From Amycolatopsis sp. EV170708-02-1 (GTDB taxonomy: Bacteria; Actinomycetota; Actinomycetes; Mycobacteriales; Pseudonocardiaceae), in contig NZ_CP092497.1 in NCBI RefSeq assembly GCF_022479115.1, positions 2,480,001 through 2,544,000 of the forward strand: a stretch of DNA of 64,000 nt, written 5' to 3'. Positions 45,713 through 53,268 of this stretch are shown here, piece after piece. The notes under the pieces are model-generated. The model saw only the letters and a program-made list of their open reading frames with translations. It searched no databases and was not told the origin of the DNA. Every line of letters begins with the position of its first letter. Position 1 is the first letter of the stretch. The position numbers and the translations under genes are program-made.

Positions 45713-47292
45713 GCCGTCCCCCTCTCGCCGCGCCGATCTGACAGGTGCACCACCGACGCGCCACCGTTGGTGACGTAGTGCTCCAGATGCTTGACCGTCT
45801 GATCGGACACCCAGCCCGCCCGCACACGCAGCGGTTCGCGGATGCCCTCTCCCCACACGTAGCCGACACCGGCCGCCGACTCCGGAATCCGGTTCGCCCA
45901 CGCCCCGCGCTCGAACGCGCCGTCACCGAGCACCATCGGAACCTGCGACTTGGACGTCACCCGCAGCGCCACCCGCCGGGGCAGCAACTCCCGCACCGGA
46001 ACGGTTTCCTTCGTCGGCTCCTGCACATAGCCGCGCACCGTGAACAACAGCGCACGGCCTTGCGTGGCCAGCACTGCTACCCGCTCCACAATGGCCTCAC
46101 GGGTCTTGCGGTCGGTGTAGCGGGTCAACGCGCCGATCTCGTCGAACTCCAGAAGCTCCAACGGATACTCCGTCGAGAGCGGCACCTCACGGGTGTTTCC
46201 CGCGAAGACGCGCTTACGGTTCTCCAGCTCATCGATCAGCGCGTCCAGGATCTCCAGAGCCTCCTTACCGCTCTGGCCGTAGCGGGTGAAGATCCCGCGC
46301 CCGTAGGACAATTCCATCGCTTTCGGGTCGATCCCCGACACACGCACCAGACCGGCCCGGATGGCCGGGGCAGCCGACACCAGCGGCGACCACATCACCG
46401 AGCCCTTACCGGCCCCGGTCGCGCCAGCCACCAACGTGTGCGCGCCACGACCCATCAGCGGCAGCGTCCACGGCGTGCCGTACTCCGTCGACCCCGCATA
46501 GACCGCCCGCAGATCCACCCCCGACCCGTCGGTGGGCAGCAGCTCCGGGACAGGCAGGCACGTCACCGCCGCGTCGAGCAGATCACGGCGCATGAAGTCG
46601 ATGGACACCACATTGGGTTCCAGCTCCCGCACCTGACACCGCTGAACCTTGCGCGCCACCGCCAGCTCCCGCGCGACCTCATCGAAGTCTTCCGGCTTCT
46701 GGCCCGGAACCAGCCGGACCCGGACCTCATCCCACGACGGGCCGGAGCGCACGGACAGCAGTTTCGGCACTGCCACCCCGGATGCCTGCCGAGCCTTCGC
46801 GACCGCCTCACGCTTACGCCGACGTGACACCAGATTCACCGTCACATCAACGGGAATCGCGTCATCCCGGACAGTCAGGCCGCAGGCGTGCAGCCAACCG
46901 GCCAGCTTCCGACCGTAGAGCGCCCAGCGCAGCCACCACCCGCGCAGCCACCGACCGCACCACTGGTCATAGCCCACCTCGTCCAGCCGCCACCACACCA
47001 GCAGCACGACCGCCAGCACGCCCACCGTGACGACGAGCGAGATCCAGCCCAGCCAGGTGCACCAGGCCCACAAAGCCAGCAGTGCCAGGCAGGTACGCCA
47101 GCGCGTGACCAGTTGCCGAACAATCCAGCCGACCACCCGCAACAGGCCCCACAGCGCCATTCCGAGCACCGCCAGCGCGGCCAATGCCTCCAGCACACTC
47201 GCCAGGACACGGCCGACCTTGGCCAGCACCCACAGCACCACCGCCAGACCGCCGCCGACCGCAAGGGTGGTCATGATCTCCTGCGTGTTCAT
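45709..47292 (-). CDS. TraB/FtsK-type DNA translocase
   Basis: A 527-residue conjugative translocase. There are three to four N-terminal membrane helices (residues 8-105), a linker, then an FtsK/SpoIIIE motor with Walker A GATGAGKGS (290-298) and Walker B in LELLEFDEIGAL. Such proteins move double-stranded plasmid DNA between mycelia as a single protein. The ATG at 47292 overlaps the stop of the upstream zinc-ribbon gene, and its own stop overlaps the Rep start. The three genes form one coupled operon. Confidence 0.92.
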   Translation of the reverse strand: MNTQEIMTTLAVGGGLAVVLWVLAKVGRVLASVLEALAALAVLGMALWGLLRVVGWIVRQLVTRWRTCLALLALWAWCTWLGWISLVVTVGVLAVVLLVWWRLDEVGYDQWCGRWLRGWWLRWALYGRKLAGWLHACGLTVRDDAIPVDVTVNLVSRRRKREAVAKARQASGVAVPKLLSVRSGPSWDEVRVRLVPGQKPEDFDEVARELAVARKVQRCQVRELEPNVVSIDFMRRDLLDAAVTCLPVPELLPTDGSGVDLRAVYAGSTEYGTPWTLPLMGRGAHTLVAGATGAGKGSVMWSPLVSAAPAIRAGLVRVSGIDPKAMELSYGRGIFTRYGQSGKEALEILDALIDELENRKRVFAGNTREVPLSTEYPLELLEFDEIGALTRYTDRKTREAIVERVAVLATQGRALLFTVRGYVQEPTKETVPVRELLPRRVALRVTSKSQVPMVLGDGAFERGAWANRIPESAAGVGYVWGEGIREPLRVRAGWVSDQTVKHLEHYVTNGGASVVHLSDRRGERGTA

Positions 47293-47468
47293 CGCCGACC
47301 ACCCCGCAGACCAGCAGCGGGAACCACGATCGGCAGCGGCAGCATCCCCATGCACGGGGAGCACTTCTCCTCACCCGGCAGCAGCCGAGCGAACCGTTTG
47401 CATTCCGTACAGCGCGTTCGGGTGACCCCCGTTGACGCGCGCCGCGTGTCATCATTTATCTTATTCAT
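47289..47468 (-). CDS. 59-residue zinc-ribbon protein of the transfer operon
   Basis: A short gene reading MNKINDDTRRASTG, then CTECKRF, LLPGEEKCSPC and a tail ending GLRGGRR. Two CxxC pairs 14 residues apart form a zinc ribbon. The stop TGA overlaps the ATG of the translocase gene (ATGA at 47292-47289). The ribosome site is GGAG about 10 bp from the ATG. Small CxxC proteins are known next to tra genes in such elements; a role as mobile-element transfer accessory is inferred. Confidence 0.72.
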   Translation of the reverse strand: MNKINDDTRRASTGVTRTRCTECKRFARLLPGEEKCSPCMGMLPLPIVVPAAGLRGGRR

Positions 47469-47492
47469 TGTTCACTTGCTCCAGTGGACAGG

Positions 47493-47535
47493 CGCAGAAC
47501 CGGTTTCAGTTTGCCGACCAAGGCCGGTTCTGCGT
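47493..47535. promoter_or_regulatory. leader hairpin upstream of the transfer operon
   Basis: CGCAGAACCGG (47493-47503) pairs with CCGGTTCTGCG (47525-47535), an 11-bp perfect stem with a 21-nt loop. It sits 25 bp upstream of the zinc-ribbon start codon and would form in either strand's transcript. Confidence 0.6.
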
Positions 47536-47557
47536 TCTTATGGGACACTTTTAGCCG

Positions 47558-47602
47558 CGTGAGGACGTGTTTATGTATCGCACGTCCTCACGCGCGTTTT
47601 TG
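47558..47602 (+). terminator. intrinsic terminator on the plus strand within the element
   Basis: GCGTGAGGACGTG (47558-47570) pairs exactly with 47582-47594. It is followed by GCG and TTTTT, a classical rho-independent terminator and rare in this GC-rich window. No plus-strand gene precedes it, and the neighbours are on the minus strand. Confidence 0.8.
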
Positions 47603-47636
47603 TTTCTATATTGACTTTTCGTTCGGTCTATCTGAA

Positions 47637-47984
47637 TTAGTAGCGCGAGATTCGATCCGCTCCCCACTGCGTCGAAGCCTGCCTGCCGGGTGGGCGAAGC
47701 TGAACACCCTCGGCCAGCAGGACCCGCCGAGTCTGGCCGCAGCTCATGCCATGAATGTCAGCCAGTTGCTGAATCGTGTGGCCGCCGTTGTAAGCGTTCA
47801 CCAGACCCGGAGGCGCTGGCGGCAGCGGGACCTTTGGGGGGCGAAGCTTGACCTTCGCACCGAGGAGCGCCGTTCGGACCGCCCGATAGCTGAACCCGTA
47901 TTGCTGAGCCAGGCCCTCGATAGTTCTCCCCTCATTCACGTAACGGTCGGCAAGCTCGACGACCACGTCAGAATCAAGCGCCAT
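47637..47984 (-). CDS. tandem helix-turn-helix protein of the element
   Basis: A 115-residue protein of two similar HTH units: residues 8-48 (RTIEGLAQQYGFSYRAVRTA, then KLRPP) and 60-100 (HTIQQLADIHGMSCGQTRRV, then QLRPP). Each resembles the resolvase/Hin HTH followed by the same LRPP tail, suggesting internal duplication. The ATG overlaps the upstream stop (TGATG). It probably binds element DNA. Confidence 0.75.
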   Translation of the reverse strand: MALDSDVVVELADRYVNEGRTIEGLAQQYGFSYRAVRTALLGAKVKLRPPKVPLPPAPPGLVNAYNGGHTIQQLADIHGMSCGQTRRVLLAEGVQLRPPGRQASTQWGADRISRY

Positions 47985-48238
47985 CAGCGAGTCTCCGCCT
48001 TCTCTTTCGCGATCCTCGCCGCCAGCTCCTCCGCCTTGTCTTCCTCGTGTGCGACCCAGTACCGAATCTCGTGATGATGGAAACGGTCCACATCGGACAC
48101 TGCGCGGTACATCTTTGCGTTGGCCTGCCGCCATTTCAGCCACGTTGCGAGGTTCGAGCCCGGCAGCGGCCGAGTGGACGCCGCAACGTGGTGAGCATCC
48201 TTGAGCGTTTGCGGCTCATTCCTGCCCGGGGTAGTCAT
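47984..48238 (-). CDS. small element-encoded hypothetical protein, 84 residues
   Basis: Charged helical protein (KDAHHVAASTRPLPGSNLA, then YWVAHEEDKAEELAARIAKE). It resembles a family I recall from Amycolatopsis elements (AMED_5909-like; not verified). It overlaps the upstream gene by 23 bp and the downstream HTH gene by 1 bp, so it belongs to the same operon. The function is unknown. Confidence 0.62.
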   Translation of the reverse strand: MTTPGRNEPQTLKDAHHVAASTRPLPGSNLATWLKWRQANAKMYRAVSDVDRFHHHEIRYWVAHEEDKAEELAARIAKEKAETR

Positions 48239-48749
48239 CACAGACCCCGTTCCTTGCGCGGCTTTCGAGCAGCGCCGCCAGTTCGTCCGCGCAATCGCGG
48301 AGTCGGCGAAGGAAGGCGGCTCGGTCCGGCCAAGTGCTCCGGTCGCCCGGGGCCTGATCAGCAGCAGGCCAGCCGTACCCGACAGCACCAGCGCCGGGGG
48401 TGATTCCGGACTCGAACCAGTCTCCTCCACTGTCGCCTCGTCCCACCGGGAGATCACCCATGTCGGACCGAACCCCTCCCGCATACTCGTCACCTCCTGC
48501 CCTGCGTTCCCACTCCCGTGCTTGGTCTTCGAACGCTTGCGCGGCCGAGCCCACGGCGGCAACCACCCACCACGGCTGATCACGGTCACCGGCCAACGCC
48601 CGCCAGGCCTGCGCGACCGACCGCGACGCCGCCGCCATCTCCCAGGCAACCTCCGGATTCGTGCCCCGCGACCGTGCGTCCGCGTCCGACGCGTCCCGAT
48701 AGGCGCGATAGGCCGTCTCCCACGCTGATACCCGCTTGTTCGGCATCAC
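48216..48749 (-). CDS. element-encoded hypothetical protein, 177 residues
   Basis: The helical N-terminal half is rich in Ala/Arg/Trp (SAWETAYRAYRDASDADARS, then AAASRSVAQAWRALAGDRDQ). The central part is Gly-rich and disordered, and the C-terminal helix reads FLRRLRDCADELAALLESRA. No family is recognised. The GTG start at 48749 has AGGGAAG upstream; an ATG one codon later is also possible. It is first of three overlapping genes. Confidence 0.6.
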   Translation of the reverse strand: MMPNKRVSAWETAYRAYRDASDADARSRGTNPEVAWEMAAASRSVAQAWRALAGDRDQPWWVVAAVGSAAQAFEDQAREWERRAGGDEYAGGVRSDMGDLPVGRGDSGGDWFESGITPGAGAVGYGWPAADQAPGDRSTWPDRAAFLRRLRDCADELAALLESRARNGVCDDYPGQE

Positions 48750-48779
48750 GACACCACTTCCCTGTAGAAGTCAGTGCCG

Positions 48780-49250
48780 TCACGCGGCCTTGGCCGAGGA
48801 CTCACCCGCCGTCGACCGGGCCGCCTTCCCACCCGGGGCCGAACCCGAGCCACTCGCCGCAGCCTTGAACCCGGTCGCGCGGAACATGTAGGCCAGGTAC
48901 TTGAACTCGCCCTGCCCGGTCACCTTCGGCTCAGCGGTCAACCCGTCGAGCTCCACCGGCCGCATCCCCGGCATCACCTCCGCCGTCGTCGGCACCGGCT
49001 GCACATCAGCCAGCAACGTGATTTCAAACGATGCCCGCTTCGCCTTCGCCTCACCCGGATCGGTCGCCGTGAACTTCCACTGCCGCTTACCCGTCACTTC
49101 ATCGACCCTCTGCCGCACCGGCCGCCCCTGCGCCTTGTCCTCACGCGACTGGTACTCGTTGTCCGCCGACACCTCTCCCACCATCACCAGACCCATAGGG
49201 AACGCGTCGTCGTGCTCGATGCTGAACCGGATACCTTTTTCGATCGCCAT
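48780..49250 (-). CDS. pra: Pra-like activator of replication, integration and excision
   Basis: A 156-residue protein resembling the Pra activators of pSAM2-type elements (AIEKGIRFSIEHDDAFPMGL, then VTGKRQWKFTATDPGEAKAK and GEFKYLAYMFRATGFKA). Pra switches the element from the integrated to the replicating state. A low-complexity Ala/Ser/Gly tail ends the protein. It is divergent from the HTH-phosphoribosyltransferase gene, which may act as its repressor, as KorSA does in pSAM2. Confidence 0.8.
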   Translation of the reverse strand: MAIEKGIRFSIEHDDAFPMGLVMVGEVSADNEYQSREDKAQGRPVRQRVDEVTGKRQWKFTATDPGEAKAKRASFEITLLADVQPVPTTAEVMPGMRPVELDGLTAEPKVTGQGEFKYLAYMFRATGFKAAASGSGSAPGGKAARSTAGESSAKAA

Positions 49251-49317
49251 GTCGTGTTGAACCTTTCCGCTTGTCGTTTCCGCCTTTACCGGCGTACCTA
49301 CAACAATCGGCCAAACA

Positions 49318-49405
49318 GGTGTCCCGTCACGACACCATGGAGTACTCACCTGAACGCATCGCGTGCTCATGTTGTCTCATCTTGTCTTGTCTCGCGTGCT
49401 AGATT
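49318..49405. promoter_or_regulatory. divergent control region between pra and the cargo operon
   Basis: GGTGTC (49318-49323) and GACACC (49331-49336) form an inverted repeat. TTGTCT recurs at 49372, 49382 and 49387. TAGATT at 49400-49405 is a likely -10, and a transcript starting 7 bp later would begin at the ATG 49412, i.e. leaderless. No Shine-Dalgarno precedes that ATG. The repeats are candidate autoregulatory sites. Confidence 0.5.
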
Positions 49406-49411
49406 GGTCTC

Positions 49412-50389
49412 ATGAGCACCGATACGGCCACGTCGGAGGCCCGCCCCATCGTTCTCAAAGTGCTGCTCAGGGGACGGCACTTGCAGAGCTACCGCGCGTT
49501 CTGTCGCGAGTACGACAAGGTGGCCGAGAGGGTCGACAAGAGCCTACGAGGCGGCGCCCCCAGCAAGGCCCAGTTCTATCGGTGGCTATCCGGTGACATG
49601 GTCGGCCTTCCCTACGCCGACCATTGCCGCATCCTTGAAGCAATGCTCCCCGGCTGGCAGGCCGAACAACTCTTCGAGCCCCACGACGGCGGAATCGAGT
49701 TCGTACCCGAACCACCGAGTGCCACCCCGGAGCAGCCCGAGGAAACTCGCCTCGAACCCGAAGTGCGCCGCGCTCCGTACGGAAGCCAAATCGGCGAGGA
49801 ATTTACTCTATCGGTTCCCCGTGCCGAATTCGGCGAAGCGAAGATCGACGTATTTTCCCTACCAAACCCCCAGCCCGGAAGTCTCCTGGATCTCAACTGG
49901 GAAACTTTTGGCCTTGGCATTGAACGACTCGGAAGCCAGATCAAGAACCTCGGAAGCCGTCTCGACGTCGATATTTGCTTCGGCATCAACGAGGCCGGAT
50001 TGGTAATGGCTACCTTTCTTTCTTCCTCACGGTTCTCGCGATGCCCTATCGGATACCTTCGCTGCAACAAGGTTCGCGGCGGAATTGAACTCGATGACGC
50101 TTCCGTCTTCCCGGAATCAAAAGACCATCCCACGATCGTATTGTGCGATTTCGAAGTCAAACACTCGGACGCAATTGGTTACCTCGCAAAACAGGTCCGA
50201 GAGCGCTACCCGACGGCAGACCTCTACTTTGCGGTGTTTGGCGCCATGACCCACGGGGACGACCCCCGCGCGTACAGCTTTGACGACCTCGCGGGCGTGC
50301 AAAACCTGCGCAAGGCAGACTTCTCGGCTATCTTCATCGCTGCAACCATGAGCCCGCCCGGCATTGAACCCCCATTGGAACTGCGCTAA
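49412..50389 (+). CDS. HTH protein fused to a phosphoribosyltransferase-like domain
   Basis: A 325-residue protein. Residues 10-90 form the HTH-like module common in actinomycete signalling proteins (RHLQSYRAFCREYDKVAERV, then KAQFYRWLSGDMVGLPYADH). After a variable linker, residues about 165-310 look like a type I PRTase fold. ICFGINEAGLVMATFL occupies the first-strand position and TIVLCDFEVKHSDAIGYL the PRPP-loop position. The loop is degenerate (lacking the usual DD...TG), so the domain may bind a ligand without catalysis. It is followed 21 bp later by an IMPase-like gene. Confidence 0.65.
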   Translation: MSTDTATSEARPIVLKVLLRGRHLQSYRAFCREYDKVAERVDKSLRGGAPSKAQFYRWLSGDMVGLPYADHCRILEAMLPGWQAEQLFEPHDGGIEFVPEPPSATPEQPEETRLEPEVRRAPYGSQIGEEFTLSVPRAEFGEAKIDVFSLPNPQPGSLLDLNWETFGLGIERLGSQIKNLGSRLDVDICFGINEAGLVMATFLSSSRFSRCPIGYLRCNKVRGGIELDDASVFPESKDHPTIVLCDFEVKHSDAIGYLAKQVRERYPTADLYFAVFGAMTHGDDPRAYSFDDLAGVQNLRKADFSAIFIAATMSPPGIEPPLELR

Positions 50390-50409
50390 ACCTCGAAGGT
50401 GGCCAATCA

Positions 50410-51339
50410 ATGAAGCCCGACAGCTTGATTCCTGATCTGGCGGCAAATATCGCCAATTCAGTCAAGGCAATGATGCTCGAAATACGCCCGCGGCTTGAAT
50501 ACGCCGCCCTTTCAGGCAAGCGTAGTGAGCATGAAAACCTACGACACAGTGACAACTTTCTCTCAGACTTCGACCTCTGGATGCACCAACGCTACAAAGA
50601 GGAAATCGCCAAACACGTCCGTTCGTTCGTGTACGCCTCAGAGGAAGCTGATCCCGAGGTGATCGGCCCGGACCCAGACCCCGATCTGTGCGTCTTGGTT
50701 GATCCGCTGGACACGAGCGAACTTGCCGTGCGGGGCCTGTACGGCTACACCCACATCATGGTCTACTCGCGCTCGCTTGCGCGACCGATCGTTTCGGTGA
50801 TCGGAGATATCTTCCATCACATTCAGCTCTACATTGGCGCGCGAGATGCACAAGGCGTGGACCGCGCGTTCATGGTTACCGCCGACTCGACGGAATACGT
50901 TCTCGATCGACCGTCCCAAGCCTCTCTGTCGCAAGCGTTGGTCACCAACTACCTCATGCGGCCAGACACACGGTTTGTCTCCCTTGCACAGCAAAGGGAT
51001 TTTCTCGCTGCGCTCAGCGCGCCGTCCGCCGGGGACAAGAAGAAGGGGCGCATTGGCGTCGACTTCGGCTCGGTGAGCTTGTGTCATGTGGCCGCAGGGA
51101 TGACCGATGCCACCGTCGAATTTGCCAAGGGTTTCGCCATCTGGGATCTCGCACCAGGCCACTACATACTTCACGCAGCAGGCGGGGCCGTCATCGACCT
51201 GCACGGCCGACCGATCCCTCTTGACTACGGCTTTCATTCGCTTGCCGACATTGGTGCAGCGATGGACCCGCGCCAAAAGTTCATCGCCGCCGGTAGCGCC
51301 AGCCTTGCCGACGAGATCCTGAAATCCTTGCGCGTGTAG
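50410..51339 (+). CDS. inositol-monophosphatase-like protein
   Basis: A 309-residue protein of the IMPase/FIG superfamily. DNFLSDFD corresponds to the N-terminal metal region, ASEEADPE to the metal-binding Glu-Glu, and LVDPLDTSELAVRG to DPxDGT (with DTS in place of DGT). IWDLAPGHYILHAAGG matches the WDxAAG...AGG motif. Metal ligands are largely kept, so phosphatase activity on a small phosphorylated substrate (sugar, inositol or nucleotide such as PAP) is plausible. The ribosome site AAGGTGG and 21-bp gap place it in an operon with the HTH-PRTase. Confidence 0.75.
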   Translation: MKPDSLIPDLAANIANSVKAMMLEIRPRLEYAALSGKRSEHENLRHSDNFLSDFDLWMHQRYKEEIAKHVRSFVYASEEADPEVIGPDPDPDLCVLVDPLDTSELAVRGLYGYTHIMVYSRSLARPIVSVIGDIFHHIQLYIGARDAQGVDRAFMVTADSTEYVLDRPSQASLSQALVTNYLMRPDTRFVSLAQQRDFLAALSAPSAGDKKKGRIGVDFGSVSLCHVAAGMTDATVEFAKGFAIWDLAPGHYILHAAGGAVIDLHGRPIPLDYGFHSLADIGAAMDPRQKFIAAGSASLADEILKSLRV

Positions 51340-51357
51340 CCCCTCTGTACCTCTCAC

Positions 51358-51393
51358 TTCGGCAGGCGACGGCTACATGCGTTGCCTGCCGAA
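51358..51393 (+). terminator. terminator of the cargo operon
   Basis: TTCGGCAGGC (51358-51367) pairs with GCCTGCCGAA (51384-51393). It starts 19 bp after the IMPase-like stop and is followed by TTT. Confidence 0.7.
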
Positions 51394-51767
51394 TTTGGCT
51401 CTATGGGATCAAGGCGCCGCCGTTGGCGGCGCGCGGGTCACCACCCGTCCGGCGGGCTACGCCCAGGAGGCGACGCCGGCCTCCCGCTCCGCTCCGGCAG
51501 GCGCCGCCGGGCGAGCCCGCCGCAGGGCAGCACCCGCAGCGCGCCACCAACGACGACGGAGACCCAGGAGCAACACGGCCAGGTCACCCGACCCACCCGA
51601 CTGACGTGGAGTGGTCACCGGGGCTCCCTCGCCTTTCAGCGTCTAACACCGGCCCGCCCGCATCAAGGCGGGAAAGCGTGCCTTGACACGACCGAACCGG
51701 CGCTAGAGGCAGCAGGGACGAGGGGGACGGGGGCAGAACAGGGACCGGCATTGGGCCAGGACACAGC

Positions 51768-51802
51768 GATAGCCCCGCCTCTTGTTCTGAAGCGGGGCTA
51801 TC
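51768..51802. terminator. hairpin near the right end
   Basis: GATAGCCCCGC (51768-51778) pairs exactly with GCGGGGCTATC (51792-51802) over a 13-nt loop. It could insulate element from host transcription or be part of the origin region. Confidence 0.6.
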
Positions 51803-51871
51803 GTTTCCTGCTTTCCCACATGATCAGGTTGCTAACACCCAGCTCGAACCCGGGCATGACCGCCTGCCCGC

Positions 51872-51925
51872 CAGGCCGTCTACAGGCCGTCAGACGACAG
51901 GACACGGCCGGACACAGCGGGACAC
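51872..51925 (+). repeat. right-arm repeats
   Basis: CAGGCCGTC at 51872-51880 and 51883-51891 (11 bp apart, identical to the left-arm copies). GGACAC at 51900, 51910 and 51920 (10 bp apart). These are probable binding sites of integrase, excisionase or the initiator. Confidence 0.7.
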
Positions 51926-52001
51926 AACCGGTCCGAAAGAGGCAGGTCAGAGCACCTTTAGCCCCCCAGGCACCGAGGTGGCATCCACCAGGCATCAAGT
52001 T

Positions 52002-52008
52002 GTACGAC
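52002..52008. other. attR core
   Basis: GTACGAC in the context CAAGTTGTACGACTTCTTCC. The left flank is element and the right flank is transporter. Confidence 0.85.
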
Positions 52009-53268
52009 TTCTTCCTCTACACCTCCGCCGCGGCGCTGGTGTTCGGCAAATTGTTCTTCCCCTCCAACGATCCGCTGACCGGCACGCTGCTCGCGTTCCT
52101 CACCTACGCCGTCGGTTTCCTCGCGCGGCCGATCGGCGGGCTGGTGTTCGGGCATTTCGGCGACCGCGTCGGCCGGAAGAAGCTGCTGGTGCTGAGCCTG
52201 CTGCTGATGGGCGGTTCGACCTGCGCGATGGGCATCCTCCCGACGTACGCCTCCGTCGGTGTCCTGGCGCCGATCCTGCTGACACTGCTGCGGCTCGTGC
52301 AGGGTTTCGCGCTCGGCGGTGAATGGGGCGGCGCGGTGCTGATCGTCTCCGAACACGGCGACGACAAGCGGCGCGGGTTCTGGGCGTCGTGGCCGCAATG
52401 CGGGGCTCCCGGCGGGAACCTGCTCGCGACGGCGGTGCTGGCGATCCTCGCCGCGACGCAGTCCGACGAGGCCTTCCTCGGCTGGGGCTGGCGGATCCCG
52501 TTCCTGCTGTCCGGGGTGCTCGTGGTGATCGGGCTGTGGATCCGGCTCGCGGTCAGCGAATCGCCGGCCTTTCTTTTGGCAAGAAAACACAGTCTCGCGG
52601 CTCAGAACAACGGCGCAACCGAACACGCGCCGGTCGTCGAGGTGTTCCGCAAGAGCTGGCGCGCGGTGCTGATCACGATCGGTTCGCGGATGGCGGAGAA
52701 CGTCTCGTACTACGTGATCACCGCGTTCATCCTCGTCTATGTCACCACCGGGCTGAGCCTGCCGAAATCGGCGGGGCTCAACGCGGTGCTCATCGGCTCC
52801 GCCGTGCATTTCGTGACGATTCCCTTGTGGGGCAAGCTTTCCGACCGGATCGGCCGACGCCCGGTCTATCTGTTCGGCGCGATCGGCATGGCGGTGTGGA
52901 GTTTCGTGTTCTTCGCGATGCTCGACACGAAGAATTCCGCCATCATCATTCTCGCGGCGACCATCGGTCTGGTGCTGCACGGCGCGATGTACGGCCCGCA
53001 GGCCGCGTTCTTCTCCGAGCAGTTCCCGACACGGGTGCGCTACACGGGCCTTTCGGTCGGCGGGCAGCTGTCCTCGATCGCGGCCGGTGCGGTGGCGCCG
53101 CTCATCGCGGTGGCGCTGTTCAAGGAGTTCGGCAGCACGGTCCCGGTCTCGCTCTACGTGGTCGCGATGTGCGCGCTGACCGTGATCGCGCTGCTCGCCG
53201 CCCGTGAGACCAAGGGCGAGTCCCTGCACACCGAGGTACTCACGGAGCGCGGTCACGTGTCAGCATGA
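52003..53268 (+). pseudogene. MHS-family MFS transporter, 3' fragment
   Basis: It encodes residues from YDFFLYTSAAALVFGKLFFP to the C-terminus (421 codons). With the 5' fragment this gives a complete transporter of about 452 residues with 12 membrane helices. Family marks include GHFGDRVGRKK (loop 2-3), RLVQGFALGGEWGGA and RIPFLLSG. MHS transporters carry carboxylates, betaines or aromatic acids with protons. The stop overlaps the PucR start (ATGA at 53265-53268). It lacks its own start codon; the open frame extends into the element, so a chimeric product is possible. Confidence 0.9.

Larger units (their letters stand above)
47432..47602 (+). ncRNA. candidate antisense RNA opposite the transfer-operon leader
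   Basis: Plus strand: TTGACG at 47432-47437, then a poor -10 (TTTATC at 47455 or TATCTT at 47457). The 47493-47535 hairpin follows, then an intrinsic terminator. Predicted RNA is about 130 nt, complementary to the 5' leader, ribosome site and start of the zinc-ribbon/TraB/Rep operon. The terminator is strong, the promoter weak. This is a hypothesis in the style of plasmid counter-transcribed RNAs. Confidence 0.35.
51394..52001. other. right end of the element, no gene
   Basis: About 600 bp without a recognisable gene. It holds the 11-bp-stem hairpin at 51768-51802, two CAGGCCGTC repeats, and three GACAC repeats 10 bp apart, all before the attR core. A frame stays open into the transporter remnant. 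Confidence 0.65.
42339..52008. mobile_element. AICE-type integrative element, 9,663 bp
   Basis: Bounded by the shared core GTACGAC at 42339-42345 (attL) and 52002-52008 (attR). It contains integrase, excisionase, RepSA-like HUH initiator, TraB-like translocase, zinc-ribbon and helix-turn-helix proteins, and a Pra-like activator, the standard kit of actinomycete integrative and conjugative elements. The cargo is an HTH-phosphoribosyltransferase and IMPase-like pair. Insertion is in a protein gene and not in a tRNA. Joining the flanks across the core restores an uninterrupted reading frame IEWYDFFLYT, which fixes the boundaries. Confidence 0.92.

Noticed and set aside
51382..51855. Upstream open frame at the element right end as a true gene
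   Set aside because: Low-complexity translation with no start signal. Only the part joined to the transporter is noted as a possible chimera.
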